From assembly GCF_019186805.1 (NCBI RefSeq), contig NZ_CP066783.1, forward strand, positions 1,439,501 to 1,503,500: a DNA stretch of 64,000 nt, written 5' to 3'. The notes under the pieces were generated by a model that was given only the letters and a program-made list of their open reading frames with translations, was not told where the DNA came from and did no database searches. The DNA is from Comamonas fluminis (lineage in GTDB: Bacteria > Pseudomonadota > Gammaproteobacteria > Burkholderiales > Burkholderiaceae_C). Of the stretch, positions 42,903 to 51,909 are shown in pieces (position 1 is the stretch's first letter; each line of letters begins with the position of its first letter). A program made the position numbers and the translations under genes.

Positions 42903-44531
42903 ATGAAACGGACCTTTAACCTGGCAGATATTTTTGAAGTGGTGGCGCAGGCTGTGCCTGACCGTATTGCCTTTGGCTGCGGGGAGCAAAAGCTCACTTT
43001 CAGCCAGCTGGACAAGCGGGCCAACCAGCTGGGCAATGCGCTGCGCGCGCGCGGCATTGGCCGTGGCGACAACGTCGGCATTCAGCTCTACAACTGCGCT
43101 GAATATCTGGAGGCCTTTTTTGCCTGCAGCAAGATTGGCGCCATTCCTGTCAATGTGAATTACCGCTATGTAGCCGACGAGCTGCAGGGCCTGTTCAACA
43201 GCCTGCATCTGCGTGGGCTGGTGTATGGCGCTGACTTTGATGCGGCAGTGCTTGATGTGCTGCCGCAGGTACCTACGCTGCGCCTGGCGCTGCGCGTGGG
43301 GGATGAACAGCAGAACTTGCCCAAACTGGTGCAGCCCTATGAGGCGGTGCTGGCCGAAGGTGCAGAGCAGCTCAGTGATCCGCAGCGCAGCGATGACGAT
43401 ATTTTCATGCTCTGCACGGGCGGCACTACGGGCTTGCCCAAGGGCGTGATGTGGCCGCACAAGTCGCTGTTCATGGGTGCTCTGGGTGGTGGTGGCTACT
43501 ACTTCCGCCGTCCGCCCATCGATGCACCTGAAGAGCTGCTGCAGCTGGTGCCGAATGGCCCGGCGCTGGCCTATCTGGCTGCTGCGCCGCTGATGCACGG
43601 TGCGGCCATGTGGTCCACGCTGATCAGTCTCTTCTCGGGTCACCCTGTCTATGTGAACGACCGCAAGAACTTCGATCCGGAGCATATGCTCGACCTGATC
43701 GAGCGCAACAAGATCAATGTGATTGCAGTGGTTGGTGACGCCATGGCCTTGCCCATCATTCAGGCGCTGGAAAACAACCCGGGCCGCTGGCCGCTGAAGT
43801 CGCTGATGATTTTTGGCAATGGCGGCGCGGTGTTCTCACGCCATTTGCAGGAGCGCTTGCTGGTGCAGGTGCCGCATCTGATGCTTAACAACGGTATGGC
43901 CAGCTCCGAATCTGGCGTGCTGGGCGGTGGTGACAAGACGCCCGAAGGCGAGGGCTTCATGCGTATCACGCCAAGGCCTGATTTGAGTGTGATCTCGGAA
44001 GACCTGCGCATCCTGACCCAGCCCGGAGAGGAGGGCATTCTGTCCCGCCGTGGCTATACGCCGCTGGGCTATTACGGCGACCCCAAGAAGACGGCCGAGA
44101 CCTTTGTGGTGATTGATGGCAGCCGCTGGGTGCTGACCGGTGACCGCGCCCGCATTGACACGACTGGCGAGTATGTGGTGCTGGGCCGTGGCTCGCAATG
44201 CATCAACACCGGCGGTGAAAAAGTCTATCCCGAAGAGGTAGAAGAAGCAGCGCGCCGCTGCAAGTCGGTGCAAGACGTGGTGGTGATTGGTATTCCCGAT
44301 GAGCGCTGGGGCAGCAAGGTGGCTGCCGTGGTGCAGGTGCAGCCGGGCCAGGAGTTTGATCTGCAGGATTTCGAGAAAGTCTGCCGTGCAAACCTCTCGG
44401 GCTACAAGGTGCCGCGTGCCGTGTATGTGGCCACCGAGGTCAAGCGCAGCCCGGCTGGCAAGGCCGACTACCGCTGGGCCAAGGCCTTCGCCGCTGACCA
44501 CGAGCCGCTGAGCACAGCTGCCGTGGCCTGA
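42903..44531 (+). CDS. Steroid/bile-acid CoA ligase (FadD19/FadD17-like)
   Basis: 542 residues. ANL adenylation enzyme: P-loop CTGGTTGLPKGVMW, GNGGAVFS, GYYGDPKKTAETF, VLGRGSQCINTGGEKVYPEEVEE, and C-terminal Lys motif VKRSPAGKADYRW. Remembered FadD19 sequence shares NVNYRYV, GGTTG.PKGVMW, GEKVYPEEVE and VKRSPAGK.DYRWAK, so a ligase for sterol side-chain carboxylates is more likely than a fatty-acyl ligase. Likely activates the C24 (or C27) side chain of bile acids for the beta-oxidation genes upstream. Confidence 0.87.
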   Translation: MKRTFNLADIFEVVAQAVPDRIAFGCGEQKLTFSQLDKRANQLGNALRARGIGRGDNVGIQLYNCAEYLEAFFACSKIGAIPVNVNYRYVADELQGLFNSLHLRGLVYGADFDAAVLDVLPQVPTLRLALRVGDEQQNLPKLVQPYEAVLAEGAEQLSDPQRSDDDIFMLCTGGTTGLPKGVMWPHKSLFMGALGGGGYYFRRPPIDAPEELLQLVPNGPALAYLAAAPLMHGAAMWSTLISLFSGHPVYVNDRKNFDPEHMLDLIERNKINVIAVVGDAMALPIIQALENNPGRWPLKSLMIFGNGGAVFSRHLQERLLVQVPHLMLNNGMASSESGVLGGGDKTPEGEGFMRITPRPDLSVISEDLRILTQPGEEGILSRRGYTPLGYYGDPKKTAETFVVIDGSRWVLTGDRARIDTTGEYVVLGRGSQCINTGGEKVYPEEVEEAARRCKSVQDVVVIGIPDERWGSKVAAVVQVQPGQEFDLQDFEKVCRANLSGYKVPRAVYVATEVKRSPAGKADYRWAKAFAADHEPLSTAAVA

Positions 44532-44603
44532 TTCCCAGACACAGCAAGCAATAGATCTGCAAACCCCATTCCCTGTTCGTCGCGCCTGACGACGGGACTT
44601 TAC

Positions 44604-44629
44604 AAGGAGGCCCGGGCCTCCTTTTTTTT
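44604..44629 (+). terminator. Terminator after CoA-ligase gene
   Basis: AAGGAGGCCCGGGCCTCCTT palindromic stem running into eight T residues. Confidence 0.88.
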
Positions 44630-44651
44630 GTTCGTTATTTATGCCGGTGCA

Positions 44652-45137
44652 TCAACGCGGCGTGCGGCAGGAGGCGCTGGAGGGATTGACCTCGACAAAG
44701 CGCTGGCTGGACGCCTGATAGCGGTGCGCCAGAACATGCCACTGGCAGCGATCGCTGCCGCGTGCGCAGGTCTGCATGGCCAGGCACAGATGACGGCCAG
44801 CGCCCCAGATTCTTGCGGGTGGCCGGTCGTGAATGCCTTCGTACAGTATTTGTTGCTGCCCGGTAGATGGCTGGCCTGCCTGCCAGCGAATCAGGATTTC
44901 GGTGTTGAAGTGGTCAAAGCCAGCGCTGCGATAGCTGATCTGGTATTCAACCCGGCCCAGCCTGGCAACAGAGGTCTGGCCGGTGGTCTGCTTGTCCCAG
45001 GGCTGCTCATCTTGTGCGCAGGCGGAGGTGGAAATCAGCAAGGCAATTATTGCAGTGGCTGTTTGGCACCAATGGGCAGAGTGCAAGAGCAAGCGCATTG
45101 AGCTTCTTTGAGCGGTTGAAGTGCCTGCCTGCATCAT
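44652..45137 (-). CDS. Hypothetical small exported protein
   Basis: Not recognised. Starts at 45152, 45137 or 45098 are possible; 45137 follows GGGGCAGCGGC. A hydrophobic segment TATAIIALLISTSACAQDEQ looks like a signal peptide with a possible lipoprotein cysteine. The mature part contains several cysteines (CLAMQTC, RCQW) and a beta-strand-like pattern, suggesting a small secreted or periplasmic domain. Its 5' end abuts the next minus-strand gene, so the two probably form one operon facing the ligase terminator. Confidence 0.5.
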   Translation of the reverse strand: MMQAGTSTAQRSSMRLLLHSAHWCQTATAIIALLISTSACAQDEQPWDKQTTGQTSVARLGRVEYQISYRSAGFDHFNTEILIRWQAGQPSTGQQQILYEGIHDRPPARIWGAGRHLCLAMQTCARGSDRCQWHVLAHRYQASSQRFVEVNPSSASCRTPR

Positions 45138-45155
45138 GCCGCTGCCCCGCATGGG

Positions 45156-45533
45156 CTATCGCTTTCGGGCTCCGGGTCTGGAGTAAATCAGCTTGAGCGC
45201 GTTTTGCGGGGTGTACTGGATGACGATGGCGCCATCTGCGTGCAGAAAAATGCGAAAAGGCGCATCGCCCATGGTTTCCCAGGAGGCCACGTCGCTGCCA
45301 ATGCCTTCCCAGCCATCTTCTGCTGAGAAAGTGCCCGCTATCAGCCGCTTGAGGCGTTCCCGGGGCACGCCCATGCGCAGGTTTGCCTCTACCCAGATTG
45401 CCTGGATTTGATCGTGTGCACTTTGCTGAGAATTGCACAGCGGTGCTTCATCGAGCAGGCGCAGACACAGCTCAACCCTCGCTTTGAATGGGGGCAGATC
45501 TGTTGCTGTTCCGCTTTTCTTCTCGGTTTGCAT
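45156..45533 (-). CDS. Hypothetical cytosolic protein
   Basis: 125 residues, not recognised. Predicted mixed alpha/beta (HDQIQAIWVEANLRMG ... DGWEGIGSDVASWETMGDAPFRIFLHADGAIVIQYTP). No signal peptide or membrane helix. No clear ribosome-binding site at the ATG 45533. Probably cotranscribed with the exported protein downstream. Confidence 0.5.
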   Translation of the reverse strand: MQTEKKSGTATDLPPFKARVELCLRLLDEAPLCNSQQSAHDQIQAIWVEANLRMGVPRERLKRLIAGTFSAEDGWEGIGSDVASWETMGDAPFRIFLHADGAIVIQYTPQNALKLIYSRPGARKR

Positions 45534-45634
45534 GGCCGTGATGTTATTACGTTCCTGGAAAAGTAGGAAAGGTCTCTCAAATTCGCCAGGCGCACTGAAG
45601 GCTGTACCTGGCGAAACCGCATCAAATGGGACTG

Positions 45635-47353
45635 TCAGGCCTGATGGCGGCGAACCAGTCGACCGGGCAGCGCGTCTGTGGAACGCCCGTCCTGATAGGT
45701 GATCTGGCCTGATTTGAGCGTGTAGCGATAGCCTTCAGCACCTTGCAGAAAGCGCTTGCCGCCTGCTGGCAGGTCTCTGACGATGTGGGGCGGCAGAATT
45801 TTCAGCTGCGCAAGGTCGATGATGTTGATATCGGCCAGCTTGCCCACTTCCAGAACACCCCGGTCATGAAAGCCGTAGAGCGACGCGGGGCGCTGCGTCA
45901 GCAGCTGCACAGCGGCCTCCATGGTGAAAGCGCCTCTGTCGCGCACCCATTCGGTCAGCAAAAAGGTGGTGGCACTGCCGTCGCAGATGGTGCCCACATG
46001 GGCGCCGCCATCTCCCAGCGCGGGAACGGTGTGCGGGTGGCGCAGCAGCTCGTGCAGGGCGGTGCTGTCGTTGCCCAGATAGTTGGCCATGGGCAGATAT
46101 ACCAGCGCCTGGCCACCCTGGCCCAGCATGAAGTCGTACATCCACTCCAGCGGCGGCACGCCTGCGGCATCTGCCATGGCTTGAAGGGAATCACAGGGCT
46201 GGGGCAGGTAGTTGGGCTGCTCGTCTATCCAGGGGTACATGGCGGCAAAGTTCTGGCCAAAGTACTCCATGAAGAGATGCGGCTTGCCGTCCTTCTCGCT
46301 CAGAATGGCGCTGCGCGTGGCGGGCTGGGCCAGCGCGGCGATGCGCTCTGCGGGTGGCAGATGCGCCAGTGCCTCATAGCTGGGCTTGCAGGAAAACGGG
46401 TTGAGGCTGCATTCAAAGCCCATGAGTACGCCAACAGGGCGGTTGAGCACCTGGCCCATGATGCGCTGGCCCTGCGCGTTGGCCTGCTCGATGTGCCCCA
46501 GCAGCTCGCGGTGCAACTGCGGGCGGTGCAGGTACTGCAGCACGGTCAGTGTGCTGGCGCAGCCCGTATCCTGGCTGACGCGGCGCAGGATATTGAATTC
46601 GTCCTCGGTATGGTCAAAGTCCGAAATCATCTGAAAGACGCTGTTCGGGTAGTTCTTGAGCGACAGCCCCAGCGCAAGCAGCTCTTCGCTCACGGCCTGG
46701 TACATCGGCGTGAAGTCGCCGGACTTGCTGCGATGCGCCATGGTGCGCGAGGTGGACAGCCCCACCGCACCGGCTTCCAGCCCCTGGCGCACCAGCTCCT
46801 GCATGGCTTGCAGGTCCTGCTCGGTGGCCTGCTCGCGCCGCACAGCGCGCTCGCCCATGGCATAAACGCGCAACGGGCCGTGGGGCAGCAGGGCTGCGAT
46901 GTCGATGTCATAGCGGCGCTCGGACAGTGCCTGCAGATACTGCGGAAAGCTCTCCCAGGTCCAGGGCAGGCCTTCGTGCAAGGCGGTGTCGGGAATGTCT
47001 TCCACGCCCTCCATCAGTGCAATCAGGGTGTTGCGGTCTTCGGGGCGGCAGGGGGCAAAGCCCACGCCGCAATTGCCCATGACGGCGGTGGTCACGCCTT
47101 GCTGCGAGGTGGGCCACAGGCGTTCATCCCAGGTGGCCTGCCCGTCAAAGTGCGTGTGCACATCGACAAAGCCGGGGGTGACGATCAAACCTGCGGCATC
47201 AATGGTCTGGCAGGCGCCGCCAAGGCTTGTTTCCAGGTCACTGCCTATGGCGGCAATACGCCCGTCTTTGATCGCTATATCGGCCACGTAGGCGGGGGCT
47301 CCCGTTCCATCCACCAGCTGGCCATTGCGGATCAGTACATCTAGCTGCGACAT
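45635..47353 (-). CDS. N-acyl-D-amino-acid deacylase/D-aminoacylase family amidohydrolase
   Basis: 572 residues. Start at 47353 chosen because GGAGAC stands at the right distance; the longer frame to 47470 would run through the operator dyad. Metal motif HTHFDGQ, conserved Cys in GNCGVGF, and late GDGGAHVG with Asp are typical of the D-aminoacylase subgroup of urease-type amidohydrolases. Family members cleave N-acyl amino acids. Divergent from an MFS carrier with a perfect operator dyad between, so a role in deconjugating glycine-type bile-acid amides after uptake is an attractive inference; ordinary D-amino-acid metabolism is the alternative. Confidence 0.8.
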   Translation of the reverse strand: MSQLDVLIRNGQLVDGTGAPAYVADIAIKDGRIAAIGSDLETSLGGACQTIDAAGLIVTPGFVDVHTHFDGQATWDERLWPTSQQGVTTAVMGNCGVGFAPCRPEDRNTLIALMEGVEDIPDTALHEGLPWTWESFPQYLQALSERRYDIDIAALLPHGPLRVYAMGERAVRREQATEQDLQAMQELVRQGLEAGAVGLSTSRTMAHRSKSGDFTPMYQAVSEELLALGLSLKNYPNSVFQMISDFDHTEDEFNILRRVSQDTGCASTLTVLQYLHRPQLHRELLGHIEQANAQGQRIMGQVLNRPVGVLMGFECSLNPFSCKPSYEALAHLPPAERIAALAQPATRSAILSEKDGKPHLFMEYFGQNFAAMYPWIDEQPNYLPQPCDSLQAMADAAGVPPLEWMYDFMLGQGGQALVYLPMANYLGNDSTALHELLRHPHTVPALGDGGAHVGTICDGSATTFLLTEWVRDRGAFTMEAAVQLLTQRPASLYGFHDRGVLEVGKLADINIIDLAQLKILPPHIVRDLPAGGKRFLQGAEGYRYTLKSGQITYQDGRSTDALPGRLVRRHQA

Positions 47354-47438
47354 CATGTCTCCTTGTTCTGTGCTGCGAGTCTTTGTGCTGCAAGACATTA
47401 GGAGGGGCAAGGGCCGCTGTGCCAACAGGGTAATGGAA

Positions 47439-47456
47439 TCGTCCATTGAGACGATG
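47439..47456. promoter_or_regulatory. Dyad operator candidate (site 6, perfect)
   Basis: ATCGTC-CATTGA-GACGAT in the divergent spacer, 86 bp and 94 bp from the two starts. Confidence 0.65.
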
Positions 47457-47549
47457 TGAAAGCAGTGCACCCTCCCGAGGATGTGGTGAGAGAGACTGCC
47501 TGCATTTGCACAGTCTGCGCGCTCCTGCAGATCACAACATCAAAGAACA

Positions 47550-48851
47550 ATGACAGAGACAAACCCCGATACCCGCTCCCGGCTCTATGTGCTGATTCTG
47601 CTGACAGCCTTGTCTGCCCTCACGTTCATGGACCGGCAGATTCTTGCGGTGCTGCTGCAGCCCATCAAGCAGGAATTTGGCTTTTCCGATCTGCAGATCG
47701 GGTTGATTACCGGCCTTGGCTTTGCGCTAACTTTTGGTGCGCTGGGCATTCCGCTGGGGCGCCTGGCGGACAAGCATGAACGTCGCTCCATCATCGCCTG
47801 GTGCCGCGGTGTGGGGGGCTGCATTGCGGCGGCGGGTGCGCTGTCCAGCGGCGCCGGTGGGCTCACGGCATCGCGCGCTGGTGCGGCGCTGGGCGATGCG
47901 GGTGGCGGGGCTGCTTCCATGTCCATTCTTGCCGATCTGTATGCGCCGACCGAGCGCTCGCGCGCCATGAGTGTGTTTGGTGTGGGCAGTGCCATTGGCG
48001 CTTTGCTGGCGCTGCTGCTGGGCCCCATGTTTGCGCAGTGGTGGGGCTGGCGGGCGAGCATGCTCATCATTGGCGTGGCCATTGTGCTGCTGTCTCTGGT
48101 GCTGCGTCTGACCATTCAGGAGCCAGCCCGGGTGCTGATACAGGCAGCGGCACCAGCCGATCAGGCGAGTGCGCCTGCAGCCCGCCAGTCTGCCGTGGCT
48201 TTGATATGGAATGAGCCTGTAACCCGCTTTCTGATTATGGGAGCCGCTTGCGCTTTGATAGCGGGCTTGTCGATTGGTGCGTGGAACGTGGCCTTGCTGG
48301 CCCGGCGTTTTGATCTGAGCCTGAAGCAGGCCGGTGGCCTGTCGGCGGTGGCGGCATTTCTCTCGGTTTCGGGTAGTCTGTTCTCGGGCTGGCTGACGGA
48401 TCGCATGGCCAAGAAGGATGTGCGCTGGCAGATTCGCATTCCGGTCATTGGCGTGGCGCTGGCCGTGGTGTTTGGCCTGACGTATCTGCTGATCTCTGAC
48501 AGCCTGTTTGAGGTCTCGCTGGCCTGCATGCTGGTCTATTCGTTCTTTACCGCCTGGTGGGCGCCAGCCACTTATGCGGCGCTGAGTCTGGTTGTTCCCG
48601 CGCAGCGTCGCGCCACGGCTAGTGCCATGGTTCTGATGGCGGGCGCGCTGCTGGGCAATGGCGTGGGGCCGATTGTGGCCGGCTGGCTCAGCGATGTGCT
48701 CAATGCGGTCACCCAGGGCCAGGGGCTGCGCTACGCGCTGGTGGCCATGATGTGCATGCTGCTGCCGGGGCTGTGGGCCTTCATGCGCGCGCTGGAGTTC
48801 TATCCCACTGCCTACGGCCGCGCTCATCCACCAGCAGCGGTGCCAGCCTGA
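47550..48851 (+). CDS. MFS transporter (Spinster-like), candidate 2
   Basis: 433 residues, twelve hydrophobic segments. Paralogue of the carriers at 41360 and 51910: FMDRQILAVLLQPIKQEFG, GRLADKHERRS. The helix-4 motif is changed: RAGAALGDAGGG instead of R.xVAVGEAG, so the conserved acidic residue is Asp rather than Glu. Followed 11 bp later by the EthD-like gene. Probable uptake of a steroid or conjugate handled by the divergent amidohydrolase. Confidence 0.82.
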   Translation: MTETNPDTRSRLYVLILLTALSALTFMDRQILAVLLQPIKQEFGFSDLQIGLITGLGFALTFGALGIPLGRLADKHERRSIIAWCRGVGGCIAAAGALSSGAGGLTASRAGAALGDAGGGAASMSILADLYAPTERSRAMSVFGVGSAIGALLALLLGPMFAQWWGWRASMLIIGVAIVLLSLVLRLTIQEPARVLIQAAAPADQASAPAARQSAVALIWNEPVTRFLIMGAACALIAGLSIGAWNVALLARRFDLSLKQAGGLSAVAAFLSVSGSLFSGWLTDRMAKKDVRWQIRIPVIGVALAVVFGLTYLLISDSLFEVSLACMLVYSFFTAWWAPATYAALSLVVPAQRRATASAMVLMAGALLGNGVGPIVAGWLSDVLNAVTQGQGLRYALVAMMCMLLPGLWAFMRALEFYPTAYGRAHPPAAVPA

Positions 48852-48862
48852 ATTCAACCGTG

Positions 48863-49564
48863 ATGCAAGAAAAAATGACTGAAGTGTGGAAGATGATTTA
48901 TCTGGCGCGACGCAACCCCGCGCTGGCCGCCGAAGAGTTTCCGCAGGCCTGGCGTGAGCATTCGGCCTTGGGCCGCCAATGCAAGAACGTGGGCCAGCGG
49001 GTCAGGGCAGTGGCGCAATGCTCGCGCCAGTTGATGGAGGCTACAGCACCCTTGAGTCAGGACTATGACGGCGTCAATCTCATGGTGCTGGCAGACCGCG
49101 AGGCGGGCTCGGTCATCTGGAGCGACCCCGAAACTCTGGCAGTGATGCGCCCCGATGAACCGCGTGTGTTTGCCGACTATGTGCGCAATTTTTCCCTGCT
49201 GTGTCGCCAGCAGGTGCTGCATGACAGCCTGGCGCCAGAGGCCCTGCCGCAAAACGGGCAGGTGCTGCTGATTGGCTTTTTTCAGCGCAGCGATGAATGG
49301 AAGCCTGCCAGCGAGCGCCTTAGCAATTGCCCTGATGCATGGCGTGCACCGGGGCTGTCGAGTGCATCCCGCATTGTCTGCAACACCGTGGATGAGGCGC
49401 CGCCTGTGGGCTATGGCTATCGCTATATCGTGGAGTGGTGGTTTGATTCGCTGCAGCAGGCACGCCAGGCAGTGCAGAACCTGAACACAGCCGGGAGCAT
49501 GGGCGAATATGGCTGGGGAGATGCCGTGTGGATGCTGACCGAGGTGACGCACAGCAGGCCCTGA
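48863..49564 (+). CDS. EthD-domain-like protein
   Basis: 233 residues from ATG 48863 (48875 also possible). N-terminal MIYLARRNPALAAEEFPQAWREH is the EthD ferredoxin-like alpha/beta signature; a second, more diverged copy may cover the C-terminal half (YIVEWWFDSLQQARQAVQ). EthD proteins are small stress-responsive or accessory proteins next to oxygenases and have no settled biochemical role. Cotranscribed with the MFS carrier. The function here is unknown. Confidence 0.65.
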   Translation: MQEKMTEVWKMIYLARRNPALAAEEFPQAWREHSALGRQCKNVGQRVRAVAQCSRQLMEATAPLSQDYDGVNLMVLADREAGSVIWSDPETLAVMRPDEPRVFADYVRNFSLLCRQQVLHDSLAPEALPQNGQVLLIGFFQRSDEWKPASERLSNCPDAWRAPGLSSASRIVCNTVDEAPPVGYGYRYIVEWWFDSLQQARQAVQNLNTAGSMGEYGWGDAVWMLTEVTHSRP

Positions 49565-49582
49565 GAGCTGAGGGAGAACTTC

Positions 49583-49676
49583 AAAAAAGATAGCTGCCAG
49601 CGTATGTCATCAATGGACTTCAATGAATAAACTTATTGAAGGTCAAATATGACAAGCGCTGGCAGCTATTTTTTTA
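49583..49676. repeat. Long inverted repeat, AGCTGCCAGCGC family, copy 2 (also terminator)
   Basis: AAAAAAGATAGCTGCCAGCG at 49583-49602 faces CGCTGGCAGCTATTTTTTT at 49657-49675; inner bases also partly pair (TATGTCAT/ATATGACA). Shares 12-bp termini with 31118-31192. T-tract makes it a likely terminator for the EthD-like gene. Confidence 0.65.
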
Positions 49677-49701
49677 TGAATTGCCATTGCACAGTCGCCA
49701 T

Positions 49702-49735
49702 AAAAAAAGGCCCATGGATGACCATGGGCCTTTTT
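49702..49735. terminator. Bidirectional terminator before Rieske gene 3' end
   Basis: AAAAAAAGGCCCATGG-atga-CCATGGGCCTTTTT, perfect stem with A/T tails serving both converging units. Confidence 0.88.
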
Positions 49736-49772
49736 GCTGATCCTCAACCGGTGAGGGCTGAGGATCAGGCGA

Positions 49773-50882
49773 TCAGGCAGTCGCTTCCTCGGGCTCCTGG
49801 GTGTAGGCCACCATGCCCTTGGGGATGTACTTGCCTTCGCACTGCTCCAGATACTCGGAAGCCTTGGCGCGAGGGTTGTAGAACTGCTTGTACCAGATAC
49901 GGGCCTTGAGGAAGGCGCCGTCGCTGGGGATGAACAGCGGGTTCAGGCAAGCAGCCTTTTGCGACCAGACTTCGAAGTCCTGTGCAAAGGCCAGGCGGCT
50001 GGCTTCCTGGAATTGCTTGGCTGCGACCACATCGGCCTTGCCGGGCAGGCCGCCGTGGGCGGTCTTGACCAGCAGGTTGTGCCAGACCTTGATCTTGCCG
50101 TCCTCAATGGGGGTGTGCATGATCATCATGAACGAGTTGAACATGCCGCTGACCTTGGAGACCAGAATGCCGGGGCCGTGGTACCAGGTGTCGGTGTGCA
50201 GGTCAGAGCTTGCGCCGCCTTCGCCCACCAGTGTGCGGTGGCCGCCGCACTGGCGCTGAATGGCGTTATGGCCCTTGAATTCGTTCTCGAAGCGCGCCAC
50301 GGTGGAGCCGTGGATGGGGCTCAGGTGACCGTAGTCGGCAATGTTGTCCACCACTTCCATGGGATGCTGGCTCAATTCGCCCAGGTAGTCCCAGTCGCCG
50401 TTGACAAAGGTTTCGTCCGTCCAGTCGCCAAAGGTGGGCAGATCGTAGTCGGGCTCACCGCCTTCGGGATCGAACCAGACCCAGATGGCGCCGTAGTTTT
50501 CAACGACCTTCCAGCTCTTGACTGCGGCAGCCGCGGGGATGGGGCCGTCGTGGTAGGGAATGTTGTCGCACTTGCCGTCCGAGCCGAAGCGCCAGCCGTG
50601 ATAAGGGCAGCGAATGCCGTCGCCTTCCACGTTGCTGCCACCGCCGTCGATCACCACATAGCTGGTGGTGTTGGGCGCTGCCAGGTGGGTCTTCATGTGG
50701 GGGCAGTACGCGTCCAGCAGAATCACCTTGCCGCTTTCGCGGCCACGGTACAGCGCAAAATCCTGGCCGAAAAAGCGCACAGCCACGGGCTTGTGGGTGT
50801 CGAGCGCCTTGGCTTCGGAAATCATGAACCAGCCACGGGGGTAGGTAAATTCACCGAGGCGGTAATCCTTCGTGGTTGCCAT
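49773..50882 (-). CDS. KshA-like Rieske non-heme iron oxygenase with enlarged Rieske loop
   Basis: 369 residues from ATG 50882 (GGAGACCCCAGAA leader). Rieske ligands Cys60, His62, Cys92, His95 (CPH ... CPYH), with 29 residues between His62 and Cys92 instead of the usual 16-17. Mononuclear-iron motif D183-x2-H186-x4-H191 in NIADYGHLSPIH resembles KshA and DAF-36/Neverland steroid oxygenases. Known C. testosteroni KshA (9-alpha-hydroxylase) is reported in another part of the tes region, so this is probably a second steroid oxygenase or desaturase. No reductase gene is adjacent. Confidence 0.82.
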   Translation of the reverse strand: MATTKDYRLGEFTYPRGWFMISEAKALDTHKPVAVRFFGQDFALYRGRESGKVILLDAYCPHMKTHLAAPNTTSYVVIDGGGSNVEGDGIRCPYHGWRFGSDGKCDNIPYHDGPIPAAAAVKSWKVVENYGAIWVWFDPEGGEPDYDLPTFGDWTDETFVNGDWDYLGELSQHPMEVVDNIADYGHLSPIHGSTVARFENEFKGHNAIQRQCGGHRTLVGEGGASSDLHTDTWYHGPGILVSKVSGMFNSFMMIMHTPIEDGKIKVWHNLLVKTAHGGLPGKADVVAAKQFQEASRLAFAQDFEVWSQKAACLNPLFIPSDGAFLKARIWYKQFYNPRAKASEYLEQCEGKYIPKGMVAYTQEPEEATA

Positions 50883-50944
50883 TTCTGGGGTCTCCGTATT
50901 TAGTTTTGGACCCATGAATCTTCTGGCAAGGCCAGGCGCCGCGC

Positions 50945-50962
50945 ATACTCTGTTTGGACGAG
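50945..50962. promoter_or_regulatory. Dyad operator candidate (site 7, Rieske gene)
   Basis: ATACTC-TGTTTG-GACGAG, 63 bp upstream of the Rieske oxygenase start. Confidence 0.5.
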
Positions 50963-51029
50963 TGAAAGCGCGGCTTTGATCTTGCGCAAACTGCTCAGGG
51001 TTTGCACTAGTTTGAGTGTGAGTGCGTGC

Positions 51030-51875
51030 TCAGGCTGCAGTTGCGGCAGCGGCAACGCGCTCCTTGTACAGAGGCTGCAGATCGATCATGGTGTATGCCT
51101 TGGCCAGCGGCAGAGCGTCTTCCTCCGTACCCAGCCAGAACAGCGCAGCGGCAATTTCCTCGGGGGTGGATGCGCCATAGCGCTGGGCCAGCACGCCATC
51201 GTCACCGAGTGTGGCCTTGACGGCTTCGGTCGTCACCACGCCGGGGTTGACGCTGAAGGAGCGCACGTTTTGCTGCTTGTATTCGGTATTGATGCAACCC
51301 GCCAGACGCGCAATGGCGGCCTTGCTTGCGCCATAGGCAAAACCCCAGCCGCCCTTGTCTGCCGGCACGGGCGGGTTGTACTGACCCGCAGCCGAGCACA
51401 CATTGATGATGCGGCCGCTGCCCTGTGCGGCCATGGTGGGCAGCAGGCGCTGCGCCAGATGGAAGGGGGCAATCACATTGCCCAGCATGGAGCGCTGCAG
51501 CGACTCGGTGCTAATGGCGGGAATCAAATCGTTGATTTCACGGTTTTGATAGACGGCGTTGTTGATCAGCAGATCAACCCGGCCAAAGCGCTGCAGCACA
51601 GCATCTGCGGCGCGGTCCAGGCTGCTCAGGTCCATCAGGTCCATGACGTGCGAGAACACTTCGCCGCCAGCGGCTTCGATGGCATCTGCGGTGGATTGCA
51701 GGCTGCCGGACAGCAACTGGCCATTGGGCAGGCGCAGCTGGTTTTCCAGCTGGGCGCCTTCGGTCAGCGTGCGGGCAGTGATGGCGACGCGCCAGCCCTT
51801 GCTGGCAAAGAAAACGGCGGTGGCGGCACCGATGCCGCGGCTGGCACCGGTAATGAGGACGACGGGTTGGGTCAT
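51030..51875 (-). CDS. SDR oxidoreductase
   Basis: 281 residues; start at 51875 set by CCCGGAGACTTTC. SDR with TGASRGIG, NNAVY, catalytic Ser in NVCSAAG, Tyr-x3-Lys in AYGASK, and a proline-rich loop (YNPPVPADKGGWG) before the active Tyr that is longer than usual. About 34 bp after the MFS gene start, so it is likely cotranscribed with it (MFS first). Probably a hydroxysteroid dehydrogenase; specificity unknown. Confidence 0.78.
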   Translation of the reverse strand: MTQPVVLITGASRGIGAATAVFFASKGWRVAITARTLTEGAQLENQLRLPNGQLLSGSLQSTADAIEAAGGEVFSHVMDLMDLSSLDRAADAVLQRFGRVDLLINNAVYQNREINDLIPAISTESLQRSMLGNVIAPFHLAQRLLPTMAAQGSGRIINVCSAAGQYNPPVPADKGGWGFAYGASKAAIARLAGCINTEYKQQNVRSFSVNPGVVTTEAVKATLGDDGVLAQRYGASTPEEIAAALFWLGTEEDALPLAKAYTMIDLQPLYKERVAAAATAA

Positions 51876-51909
51876 GAAAGTCTCCGGGAAATTCTTATGG
51901 CTGCCTTGC

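Noticed and set aside
47354..47470. 39-codon extension of the D-aminoacylase-family protein
   Set aside because: No ribosome-binding site, and it crosses the perfect operator dyad; GGAGAC precedes the ATG at 47353.
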